Positions 34,550-42,567 of a stretch of DNA of 64,000 nucleotides are shown piece after piece (the stretch's first letter is position 1; each line of letters opens with the position of its first letter). This DNA comes from Streptomyces sp. NRRL F-5123 (lineage in GTDB: Bacteria > Actinomycetota > Actinomycetes > Streptomycetales > Streptomycetaceae), in NCBI RefSeq assembly GCF_000721495.1, contig NZ_JOHY01000045.1, positions 1 to 64,000 of the forward strand, in the 5' to 3' direction. Under the pieces are notes generated by a model. That model did no database searches, had not been told where the DNA came from, and was given only the letters and a program-made list of their open reading frames with translations. Position numbers and translations under genes: made by a program.

Positions 34550-37399
34550 ATGGGGATCCCCGCACGCAGCAGAACGACAGCGGACGCGAGGGCCGGCACA
34601 CCCCGCCGCCGCGGCGCCCGCGTCACGGCCCAGGGACTCGCCGCCGCCCTGCTCGCCACCGCGGGACTGGTCGCGGTCACCGGACCGGCCGCGCACGCCG
34701 ACGCCGCGGCGCAGCCGGCGCCCGCCGCAAGGACGCGCACCCCGTCCCTGGTCACCGGGCTGGACGAGGCCGCGACGGCGAGCGGCAGCGCGGCCGACGC
34801 CGCTCTCGGGCACCTGGCGGCGAAGAAGAGCCGCTACCACATCGACGACCCGAAGCGGGATCTCGCCGCTGTCTCCAGTGAGCGCAGCGGCAAGGACGAG
34901 ACGGTCCGCCTCCAGCAGAAGTACCGCGGCGTGCCGGTTCTCGGCGGCCAGTACGTCGTACGGATGCGCGAGGCGAGCGGCAAGCGCACCGTCACCGGCA
35001 CCTCGGGCAGCTTCTACACCCAGCTCGACCTGCCCTCCACGACCCCCGACGTCTCCTCCGCCGTCGCCGTCAGCCGCGCGGTCGGGGCGGTCTCGACGCA
35101 GCTGGGACAGGGCCCGCTCACCCGCCCCGCGGGCACCGCGCCGTCCACCGGCACCCTCGGGGGCACCGACGAGGGCCTGACCGTCCTGCCACAGGGCAAG
35201 GGCGTGCTCACCCGGCACATCACCGTGTCCGGCACGGACCCGCGCACCGGGCAGCCGGTGAAGCAGGAGGTCTACGTCGAGGGCCACTCGGGCTACCCCG
35301 TCCTCCAGTACAGCGGCATCCAGTCCTTCGCCCCGGCGGGCACGGCGACGGCGGCGCCGACCGCCGCGAGCGGCACCGCGGCCCCGGAAGCTCCTGCGGC
35401 CGGCCAGCAGCTCGTCGTCAAGGGCAGCGGCGTGCGCTACAACGGCGAGACGACCGAGCTCAACCTCTACCAGGGCGCCGACGGCGCCTACCAGATGATC
35501 GACTACGGCCCGCGCGACGCAGGCGTGAGCAGCACCCTGCTCGCCACCTACGACGCCCGCGGCCGCGAGGCCTCGACGGCGTCGGGTGCCTGGCCCAGCG
35601 GCATCAAGACCTTCAGCTCGTCCACCACCGACCTCGGCCCTGAGTACACCGACTCCGGCGCGGTCGACGCCCACTGGGGCGCCGCACAGGTCTACGACTA
35701 CTACCGGAGGCACTTCGGGCGGGACGGCCTGGACGGCAAGGGCGGTTTCGTCTACTCCCTCGTCGGCGTCGTCGCCGACGGCCGGCCGTACAACAACGCC
35801 TTCTGGGACGGCAGCAAGATGGTCTACGGCCAGGGCGGCGGCGACTACCGCACCTTCTCGGCCGACACCGACGTCGTGGGCCACGAGATGACCCACGGCG
35901 TCATCCAGAACACCGCGAACCTCGTCTACGCCGGGCAGTCCGGCGCGATGAACGAGGCGCTCGCCGACTACTTCGGGAACGCCATCGACGACGAGGCCAA
36001 CCACATCCCCATGTCCGACCCGGACGCCTCGCTGCTCGGCGAGAACCTGTGCGTCAACGCCTCCCCGCGCGACTGCGCGCTGCGCAACCTCGACGACGGC
36101 GCGACCACGTCCAAGGACTTCGTCGGCGTCACCTACCGCGGTGACGACGGCGGCGTGCACCTGAACTCCACGATCTTCTCCGGCGCCCTGTGGGACATCC
36201 GCCAGGACCTCGACCCCGACTTCGCCGACCGGATCGTCTACCGCGCCCTCACGGCGTACATGACCCCGCTGGACGGCTTCACCAAGGGCCGCGCCGCGGT
36301 CGTCGCCGCCGCGCAGGAGCTGGGCGCCACCAAGGCCCAGCTGATAACCGTGAAGCAGGCGTTCGCCGCGCACGGCATCGTGCCCAACTGGGAGACCGCG
36401 CTCGGCATCGACGCGAGCACCCTGATCAGCAAGGTGAACATCTCCGGTACGGGAGTCGGCGCGGGCGGCGGCAAGTACGCCGTCTCGCTCAGCAACGACG
36501 ACGGCAGCGAGCCGTACTCGGTGTGGGCGGGCAGCACCAGCGGCACGGGCAGGCCCACCCTGGTCAGCGGCAACAACGGCGACTACAACGTCTACGCCGA
36601 CACCGACGGCAGGACCGTCGCCTGGGCGGAGTTCGCGCCCGCCTCGATCCTGATCAAGGTGCGCCCGCTGGCAGGCGGCCCGGAGAAGACCGTGTACTCC
36701 TCCTACACCGACATCTCCTCGGTCGCGGTCGACGGCGACTACGTGGTCTTCACCGAATCCGACCCGTTCGGCAACCCGCACGTCGGCTACCGCGACATCA
36801 GGACCGGCGCGGGCACCTGGGTGGACGGCGGCCGGTACCAACTGTCCACCACGCTGCCCTCGATCAGCGGCGGCCTCGTCGCCTACGCCAAGCTGTGGCC
36901 GGAGTCCGACGGCTACAAGCTCGGCGTGGAGACCACCGACCTGGCGACCGGGAAGACCACCCTGATGCCCGTCGACAAGAACGCCACCCTCGCCGTCGGC
37001 CAGACCGCGGTCACCGCCGACAGCGTCTACTGGCTCGCCGACACCGACCTGTCCGACGGCGGCCGGGTGTCCCTCGACCGTGCGGACCACGACGGCTCGG
37101 CCCCCGCCGTGCTCGTCCCGGAGACCCGCGGCACGGCCCTGTACGGCTACAGCCTGACCGCCTCCGACGACGCGGTCACCGTCCTGTCCGTCCCCCCGGC
37201 CACCACCTGGGCCAACGACACCCTGCCGAAGCTCTACCAGATCGCCCCCGACAGCACCGGCGGCCTCCAGCGCGTCTCGTGCGACCGCGGCGACCAGGTC
37301 TTCCCCGCCGCAGACACCGGGCAGCGCGTCCTGTGGCTCGACGGCACGACCGGCTGGACCGACCTGGTCGTGCGCGACCGCCCCGCCGGCCAGTGCTGA
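34550..37399 (+). CDS. Secreted M4 (thermolysin-like) metallopeptidase with C-terminal beta-propeller
   Basis: This protein of 949 residues has a signal peptide (to about residue 50), an FTP/PepSY-type propeptide (about 60-270) and an M4 catalytic domain (about 335-620). The zinc motif HEMTH is at about 445 and the third ligand lies in NEALADYFGN at about 468. A TolB-like beta-propeller fills the C terminus (about 630-949). The ATG at 34550 follows GAAGGGAAG. It is the partner of the divergent regulator at 33399. The propeller may bind substrate or surface, which is inferred. Confidence 0.92.
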   Translation: MGIPARSRTTADARAGTPRRRGARVTAQGLAAALLATAGLVAVTGPAAHADAAAQPAPAARTRTPSLVTGLDEAATASGSAADAALGHLAAKKSRYHIDDPKRDLAAVSSERSGKDETVRLQQKYRGVPVLGGQYVVRMREASGKRTVTGTSGSFYTQLDLPSTTPDVSSAVAVSRAVGAVSTQLGQGPLTRPAGTAPSTGTLGGTDEGLTVLPQGKGVLTRHITVSGTDPRTGQPVKQEVYVEGHSGYPVLQYSGIQSFAPAGTATAAPTAASGTAAPEAPAAGQQLVVKGSGVRYNGETTELNLYQGADGAYQMIDYGPRDAGVSSTLLATYDARGREASTASGAWPSGIKTFSSSTTDLGPEYTDSGAVDAHWGAAQVYDYYRRHFGRDGLDGKGGFVYSLVGVVADGRPYNNAFWDGSKMVYGQGGGDYRTFSADTDVVGHEMTHGVIQNTANLVYAGQSGAMNEALADYFGNAIDDEANHIPMSDPDASLLGENLCVNASPRDCALRNLDDGATTSKDFVGVTYRGDDGGVHLNSTIFSGALWDIRQDLDPDFADRIVYRALTAYMTPLDGFTKGRAAVVAAAQELGATKAQLITVKQAFAAHGIVPNWETALGIDASTLISKVNISGTGVGAGGGKYAVSLSNDDGSEPYSVWAGSTSGTGRPTLVSGNNGDYNVYADTDGRTVAWAEFAPASILIKVRPLAGGPEKTVYSSYTDISSVAVDGDYVVFTESDPFGNPHVGYRDIRTGAGTWVDGGRYQLSTTLPSISGGLVAYAKLWPESDGYKLGVETTDLATGKTTLMPVDKNATLAVGQTAVTADSVYWLADTDLSDGGRVSLDRADHDGSAPAVLVPETRGTALYGYSLTASDDAVTVLSVPPATTWANDTLPKLYQIAPDSTGGLQRVSCDRGDQVFPAADTGQRVLWLDGTTGWTDLVVRDRPAGQC

Positions 37400-37416
37400 C
37401 TTGACACGCCCGCACG

Positions 37417-37455
37417 CCGCCGGGCTCCCGGGCCGCTGCCCCGGGAGCCCGGCGG
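37417..37455. terminator. Bidirectional terminator between the M4 and antiporter genes
   Basis: CCGCCGGGCTCCCGGG and its exact complement form a perfect 16-bp stem in the 56-base gap between convergent genes. Confidence 0.85.
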
Positions 37456-38667
37456 TCACCACGCCTCGCTCTCCTCCGCCGCCCGCGGCATCGCCCGCTC
37501 GCCGGTCCGGCCGCGCAGCCGCCCGGCGAGCAGCGGCAGCACGAGGACGGAGAGCATCGCCGCGCCGACCAGCGAGGCTGCCGTGCCCGAGCCGATGACC
37601 TCCTGGTCCAGCCCGATCGTGGTGATCGCCGCGACCAGCGGCAGGCAGGTGGCCGCGTAGAGCGCGAGGGCGCGCCGGTCCGGCCCGCCCAGGCCGGACG
37701 GCGCCAGCAGGTGGACCGGGCCGCCGCGCAGCAGCACGAACAGCAGCAGGAAGCCCGGCACCATCAGCAGCGCGCCACCGCCGTGCAGCAGTGCGTCCAG
37801 GTCGAAGTTGACACCCGTGTCGACGTAGAAGAGCGGGACGAGGAAGCCGAAGCCCATGCCCTCGATCCTGCCCAGCACCTCCTCCCGGCTCCGCGGCCCG
37901 GCCCCCGACAGCACCAGCCGGGTGAGCACGCCCGCGGCGAAGGCGCCGAGCAGCACGTCGAGCCCGAAGGACGCCGCGAGCGCCAGCATCCCCGCGAGCA
38001 GCAGCATCACGAAGCGCACCGCGAACTGGCCGCTGCTGTGCAGCGTCCGGTCGACCAGCCGGGAGAACCACGGCCGCCGCGGCCGCAGCGCCCACAGCAC
38101 CGCGAGCGCCGTGACCACGCCGAAGACGGCCAGCAGCGCTGCCGACTGCCCCGGCTTGCGGCCGCTCAGCAGCAGGGCGACGGCGACGATCGGCCCGAAC
38201 TCGCCCACCGCCCCGAAGGCCGACACCGCCGTGCCGAACCGGCTGCCGAGGTCCCCGTCGTCCTTCAGGATCGGCAGCACCGTGCCCAGCGAGGTGCTGA
38301 CCAGCGCCGTGCCGATGACGAACGCCTCGTACGGCTTCCCGCCGCTGATCCCGAACGCCACCGCGAGGGCCGCCGCCAGCGAGGCCAGCCACGCGGCCCC
38401 GGCCCGGCGCAGGAGCGGGCCGCGCACGGCGCCGAAGTCGATCTCGTACCCGGCGAGGAAGATCAGCATCGACAGGCCCAGGTCCGACAGCGTGTCGATG
38501 ACCTGGTCGCGGTGCGCCCAGCCGAGCACCTGCGGGCCCAGCAGGATGCCCAGCGCGATCTCGAAGACGACCTGCGGGACGCGCACCCGGCGCCGTGCCA
38601 CGTCGGCCAGCAGCGGTGCGAGGACGGCCGCGGCCATGATCAGGACCAGGGTGCCCGGGTGCGCCAC
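37456..38667 (-). CDS. Cation:proton antiporter, CPA2/KefB family
   Basis: This 403-residue membrane protein has about eleven to twelve hydrophobic spans, with typical segments VPQVVFEIALGILLGPQVLGW, LSMLIFLAGYEIDF and ASFGLDVLLGAFAAGVL. It would exchange sodium or potassium for protons across the plasma membrane. No C-terminal nucleotide-binding (RCK) domain is present. The GTG at 38667 follows GAGGAGG at slightly long spacing. It is divergent from the PP2C gene. Confidence 0.87.
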   Translation of the reverse strand: MAHPGTLVLIMAAAVLAPLLADVARRRVRVPQVVFEIALGILLGPQVLGWAHRDQVIDTLSDLGLSMLIFLAGYEIDFGAVRGPLLRRAGAAWLASLAAALAVAFGISGGKPYEAFVIGTALVSTSLGTVLPILKDDGDLGSRFGTAVSAFGAVGEFGPIVAVALLLSGRKPGQSAALLAVFGVVTALAVLWALRPRRPWFSRLVDRTLHSSGQFAVRFVMLLLAGMLALAASFGLDVLLGAFAAGVLTRLVLSGAGPRSREEVLGRIEGMGFGFLVPLFYVDTGVNFDLDALLHGGGALLMVPGFLLLFVLLRGGPVHLLAPSGLGGPDRRALALYAATCLPLVAAITTIGLDQEVIGSGTAASLVGAAMLSVLVLPLLAGRLRGRTGERAMPRAAEESEAW

Positions 38668-38937
38668 GCCGTCCAGTCCTCCTCGTCTCGCGGGGCGGCC
38701 CGACAGGTCCGGCGCCCCCCGCCAGCCTCGGCCGCCGGGCGCCCGGGCACGAGCCGGGTGGCCCGTCCGGAGGAGCCGGGCGGGGTGCCCGGGGCTCCGC
38801 CGACATGTGGCCGGGCCGGTACCGCAGCACAATGGAGGCCGAGCAGGAGGACGGCGGACGCGGAAGCGGACCCGCGACGGCTGCCGGGGCGTCCGCTGCC
38901 CCGCGACGCGCGAGCGGAATGGGTGCGGCGAGGAGCG

Positions 38938-40065
38938 ATGCGGTTCCCTTGGTCCCGGTCCGGTGAGGACGACGGCACCGGCTCGTCCCGGCAGATGACG
39001 GGGCTGGTCGCGGTCCCGATCGTCCTGATCGCCGTGATCACCGTCGCGGACGTGCTCGCGCCGCAGGACATCCATCTCGGACCGCTGCTGGTCGTGGCGC
39101 CCGCGCTCACCGCCGCCTTCGGCAGCTCACGGCTCACCGCGCTGGTCGGCTTCCTGGCCACCGCCGCCCTGTTCACGATCTCCGCGGTCCGCAACAGCAT
39201 CTTCACGTCCAACCACGAGAGCCAGATCGCCGCGCTCGTCGTGATCTCCACGTTCACCGTCTTCTTCTGCCGGCTGCGCGAGCGGCACAGCGCCGAGCTG
39301 AGACAGGTGCGCTCGGTCGCGGAGGCCGCCCAGCAGGTGGTCCTCCAGCCGCTGCCGGACCGGATCGGCCCGCTGACGGTCGCGGTCCGCTACGAGGCCG
39401 CGGCCGACCAGGCGCGGATCGGCGGCGACCTCTACGCCGCGGTGCGCACCCGGCACGGCACCCGGCTGCTCATCGGGGACGTGCGCGGCAAGGGCCTCGC
39501 GGCGGTGGACGACGCGGACCTGCTGCTGGGCGCCTTCCGCAGCGCCGCCCACCGCGAACTGCCGCTCGCGGCGCTGCACCTCGAACTCGAGGCCGTCGTC
39601 GCCTGGGGCCTCACCCAGCCCAACCGGCACGGCGAGGACCCGGGGGAGTCCTTCATCACCGCCGCGCTCATCGACATCCCCGACCGCGAACCGCGGATCA
39701 GCGTCCTCAACAGCGGCCACCCCGCCCCGCTGCGCCTGCACGGCGGCCGGGTCACCGCGCTCGTGCCCCGCCGCTACTCGCCGCCCATCGGCATCCTCCC
39801 GCCCGAGGACGCGGACGCCGCCGCCGACGTCTTCGCCTTCGAGCCCGGCGACACCCTGCTGCTCTACACCGACGGCGTCACCGAGGCCCGCGACCTCGCC
39901 GGCACCTTCTACCCGCTCACCGACCGGCTCCCGGACCTCGTCCCCGGCGGGGCGCACCCCGTCGACCTGCTGACCGCCCTGCGCGCCGACCTGCTGCGGC
40001 ACACCTCGGGCAGCCTCGACGACGACGCGGCCGTGGTCGCCGTCCGGCACGACGGCCTCCCCTGA
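38938..40065 (+). CDS. Membrane-anchored PP2C-family (SpoIIE-type) serine phosphatase
   Basis: This 375-residue protein has about three to four membrane helices at the N terminus (about 22-110) and a cytoplasmic PP2C/SpoIIE domain (about 135-375). The metal-binding aspartates are visible in GGDLYAAV, IGDVRGKG, LLYTDGVTE and SLDDDAAVV. GAGGAG precedes the ATG at 38938. Such phosphatases commonly act on anti-sigma factor antagonists in Streptomyces; no partner gene is adjacent. Confidence 0.9.
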   Translation: MRFPWSRSGEDDGTGSSRQMTGLVAVPIVLIAVITVADVLAPQDIHLGPLLVVAPALTAAFGSSRLTALVGFLATAALFTISAVRNSIFTSNHESQIAALVVISTFTVFFCRLRERHSAELRQVRSVAEAAQQVVLQPLPDRIGPLTVAVRYEAAADQARIGGDLYAAVRTRHGTRLLIGDVRGKGLAAVDDADLLLGAFRSAAHRELPLAALHLELEAVVAWGLTQPNRHGEDPGESFITAALIDIPDREPRISVLNSGHPAPLRLHGGRVTALVPRRYSPPIGILPPEDADAAADVFAFEPGDTLLLYTDGVTEARDLAGTFYPLTDRLPDLVPGGAHPVDLLTALRADLLRHTSGSLDDDAAVVAVRHDGLP

Positions 40066-40123
40066 CGGGATCGCGCAACGCTGCCCGTCGATCGGACGGG
40101 GGCCGTCCCCGCACGGTGCGGGA

Positions 40124-40153
40124 GGCCGGCCCGGTGTGCCCGCGGGGCCGGCC
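40124..40153 (+). terminator. Hairpin after the PP2C gene
   Basis: GGCCGGCCC and GGGCCGGCC form a 9-bp stem about 60 bases after the PP2C stop; a smaller GGACGG/CCGTCC hairpin precedes it at 40094. Confidence 0.5.
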
Positions 40154-40257
40154 GGCCCCCTGACGGCCTGCGGACCCGCTGACCGCAGGGGCGGACGAGA
40201 CCGTACGGAGACCCGGGCGTTGCCGGAATGCCGGTGTCGACCCGGGAGCATGACGGC

Positions 40258-41163
40258 ATGGGGGATGTCGCGCGGAACACGAGCAGGGGCCAACGCGTGG
40301 CGCGCGGTTGCGCGTTCACCGCGATCGGCGCGGTGGGGGTGGTGTTCGCACTGCTGGTGTGCGGTGCGTGGTACATCAACGAGCAGCTGAAACCCGTCCC
40401 CCCGCCGGACGTCGCCGCCTTCGCGCACTCCGCGCCCGCCCGGGCCGCCAGGGCCGGCGCGGCGCGGTCCGCCTCCGCCGATACGGCGGCCCTCGCCGCA
40501 GCCCTGCCGGGGGCCGAGCCGCTCGGGACCTCGGTGTCGGACGTCTGCCGCAGCCTAGAGAGCGGCGCGATGTTCGGCGGCCGGTCGAGCTGGGGCCCGG
40601 TCCAGTGCACGCGCGCCACCGTCGCCTACGTCGCGTTCGACGGCGACATCGCGGCGCGCCTCCGGGCGCTCGACGCGGTCCTGGCCGCGCGCGGCTGGAC
40701 GGGCAGCACGCTCACCGAGGCCGCCGCCTCGCCGGACCGGACCGCGCTGCCGCCCTCCCCGACCGAGTCCTTCTCCCCACCGCATGCGGCGCCCACCGGC
40801 TGGGGCCGGGTCTCCGGGAAGTACGCGCGTCCTCCGCACCGGGCCGCCGGGTACGACACCTCTGCGAGCCTCCAGGTCTCCGTGGCCGGTGCGCCGTACG
40901 ACCCGGAGACGGCCGCCGGGTACCTCCAGCTCGGCGACGAGCCCCTGCGCCGCACCGAGAGCGGGCTCGTCCACGTCACCTGGCAGCCCCTCTCCACCCA
41001 CGCGGTGGCCCAGGAGGCCTTCGTCACCCACCACTACGTCGCCGCCTTCTCCGTCGTCGTGCGCTACATCGTGCAGTCCCCGCCCGCGACGCCCACGAAG
41101 TCCCCGACGCCGACGACGTACGATCCCGGGCCGTGCCTGAGCGGCAGCCACACATGCTCCTGA
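40258..41163 (+). CDS. Hypothetical single-pass membrane protein
   Basis: This 301-residue protein has one membrane helix near the N terminus (about 17-40, FTAIGAVGVVFALLVCGAWYI) followed by a proline- and alanine-rich, probably extracytoplasmic domain. The C terminus ends in SPTPTTYDPGPCLSGSHTCS with two cysteines. No known domain was recognised. GGGAG precedes the ATG. It is convergent with the S53 gene across a strong terminator. Confidence 0.75.
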   Translation: MGDVARNTSRGQRVARGCAFTAIGAVGVVFALLVCGAWYINEQLKPVPPPDVAAFAHSAPARAARAGAARSASADTAALAAALPGAEPLGTSVSDVCRSLESGAMFGGRSSWGPVQCTRATVAYVAFDGDIAARLRALDAVLAARGWTGSTLTEAAASPDRTALPPSPTESFSPPHAAPTGWGRVSGKYARPPHRAAGYDTSASLQVSVAGAPYDPETAAGYLQLGDEPLRRTESGLVHVTWQPLSTHAVAQEAFVTHHYVAAFSVVVRYIVQSPPATPTKSPTPTTYDPGPCLSGSHTCS

Positions 41164-41302
41164 CACGGACCGCGGACCACGGGATCTGTCGCTGCGGCGG
41201 CTGCTCGCGCACGGCGCCGGAGCCGTGGCCGTGCAACGGCGGCACCGACCGGCAGTGGCGCCCCGGGCTGATCGCGCCTGGGCTGATCCCACCGCCCCGC
41301 CG

Positions 41303-41340
41303 CGCGGGGAGGGGCGCCGCACCCGGCTCCCCTCCCCGCG
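41303..41340. terminator. Bidirectional terminator before the S53 gene end
   Basis: CGCGGGGAGGGG and CCCCTCCCCGCG form a perfect 12-bp stem with a 14-base loop, nine bases beyond the stop codon of the minus-strand S53 gene. Confidence 0.8.
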
Positions 41341-41349
41341 GACCCGCCG

Positions 41350-42567
41350 TCAGAAGGCGCCGAGGCCGTCCGGGGTGCCGTTGCCCGTGGGGCTGTCGTA
41401 GCCCGGCCCCGCCGTGCACTGGTAGTCGCCGCCGCAGTCCGTGCCCTGGACGTTGCTGCCGGTCGTGACGTCCGTCAGGCCCGCCGTCGCCGCGTACAGC
41501 GCGGAGGCGTCCGGGAACCGGGCGGGGTGCCCGGCCAGCGCGATGACCGCGGCGACCAGCGGCGCCGACGCGCTCGTGCCGCCCACCACGGACCACCCGG
41601 GGTCCGTGCCGCCGGTCCCGTCCGTGGTGTAGACGGCCAGCCCGGTGTCGGGATCGGCGACCATCGAGACGTCGGCGACCGTCCGGCCCGGGCAGTTGGG
41701 GTCGTGCTGCCACGCGGGCTTGTCCACCCACGCCGAGCAGCCGCTGCCCGCGCCCTGCCACGCACTCTCCGACCACCCGCGGGCGGTGCCGGGATCGCGG
41801 GTCAGCGTGGTGCCGCCGACCGCGAGCACGCTGCTGTACGCCGCCGGGACGCCCGGGATGCCGTAGCCGGCGTCCCCCGAGGAGGCCACGACCGCCACGC
41901 CCGGGTGGGTGTAGTGGTCGGCGTACGACGCGTTCGGGCCGCTCTCGGCCGCGGTGTAGCTGTTGGAGATCTCGGTGGCACCGAGCGCGGCCGCCGTGTC
42001 GACGGACGCGGCGAGCGTGTCCCCGGCGGCCTGGTCGGCCTCCACCAGCAGCAGGTGGCAGGAGGGGCACAGCGCCGAGGCCGCGTCGAGGTCGAGCGCG
42101 GTCTCCGTCGACCAGCCCTGGTCGGGCGGGAGCGGGGCACCGGCCCCGCGCTGGTTCACCTTGCGGAAGCAGCCGTTGGCCGTGGTGCAGGCGGGCAGGC
42201 CGAACGTCGTGCGGTAGACGGCGAGATCGGCCTCCGCCTGCGCGGCGTCGCCCGCCTCGACGACGGCGACGGTCTGCCCGGTGCCCCCGGCCGCGGGCAG
42301 CCCGTAGGCCGCGCGCAGCTCCGCCGGACCGTAGCCGGGCGGCAGCGCGGCCTGCGCCGCGGTGGCCGCGTGCGGGCCGCGCACCCCCTTCCCGGCGTGC
42401 AGGTCGGTGCGCACCTGGGCGAGGCAGCGGGCGAAGCCCGGCTTCGGGGTGCCGCACACGTCGCGGAGGTGCGGGGAGGCGGCGGCCGCCCTGCCCGCGG
42501 GGACCACGGCAAGGGCCGCGACCGTGGCGAGTGCGGTCAGGTACGGGCGTACGGCTGCGGGCCTCAT
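41350..42567 (-). CDS. Secreted S53 (sedolisin-like) peptidase, minimal form
   Basis: This 405-residue protein has a signal peptide (1 to about 30) and then almost directly the S53 domain. The catalytic Glu/Asp are in STETALDLDAA, the oxyanion Asp in SSGDAGYG and the Ser in GGTSASAPL. Four or more cysteines, including CPSC, suggest disulfides. There is no pro-kumamolisin propeptide. Its ATG overlaps the stop of the upstream subtilase-like gene (ATGA), so the two are made together and may act as a pair outside the cell. Confidence 0.9.
   Translation of the reverse strand: MRPAAVRPYLTALATVAALAVVPAGRAAAASPHLRDVCGTPKPGFARCLAQVRTDLHAGKGVRGPHAATAAQAALPPGYGPAELRAAYGLPAAGGTGQTVAVVEAGDAAQAEADLAVYRTTFGLPACTTANGCFRKVNQRGAGAPLPPDQGWSTETALDLDAASALCPSCHLLLVEADQAAGDTLAASVDTAAALGATEISNSYTAAESGPNASYADHYTHPGVAVVASSGDAGYGIPGVPAAYSSVLAVGGTTLTRDPGTARGWSESAWQGAGSGCSAWVDKPAWQHDPNCPGRTVADVSMVADPDTGLAVYTTDGTGGTDPGWSVVGGTSASAPLVAAVIALAGHPARFPDASALYAATAGLTDVTTGSNVQGTDCGGDYQCTAGPGYDSPTGNGTPDGLGAF

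Noticed and set aside
34406..38830. A 1474-codon minus-strand frame across the M4 gene and the antiporter
   Set aside because: It spans two opposed genes and an obvious terminator, with no domain in its product.
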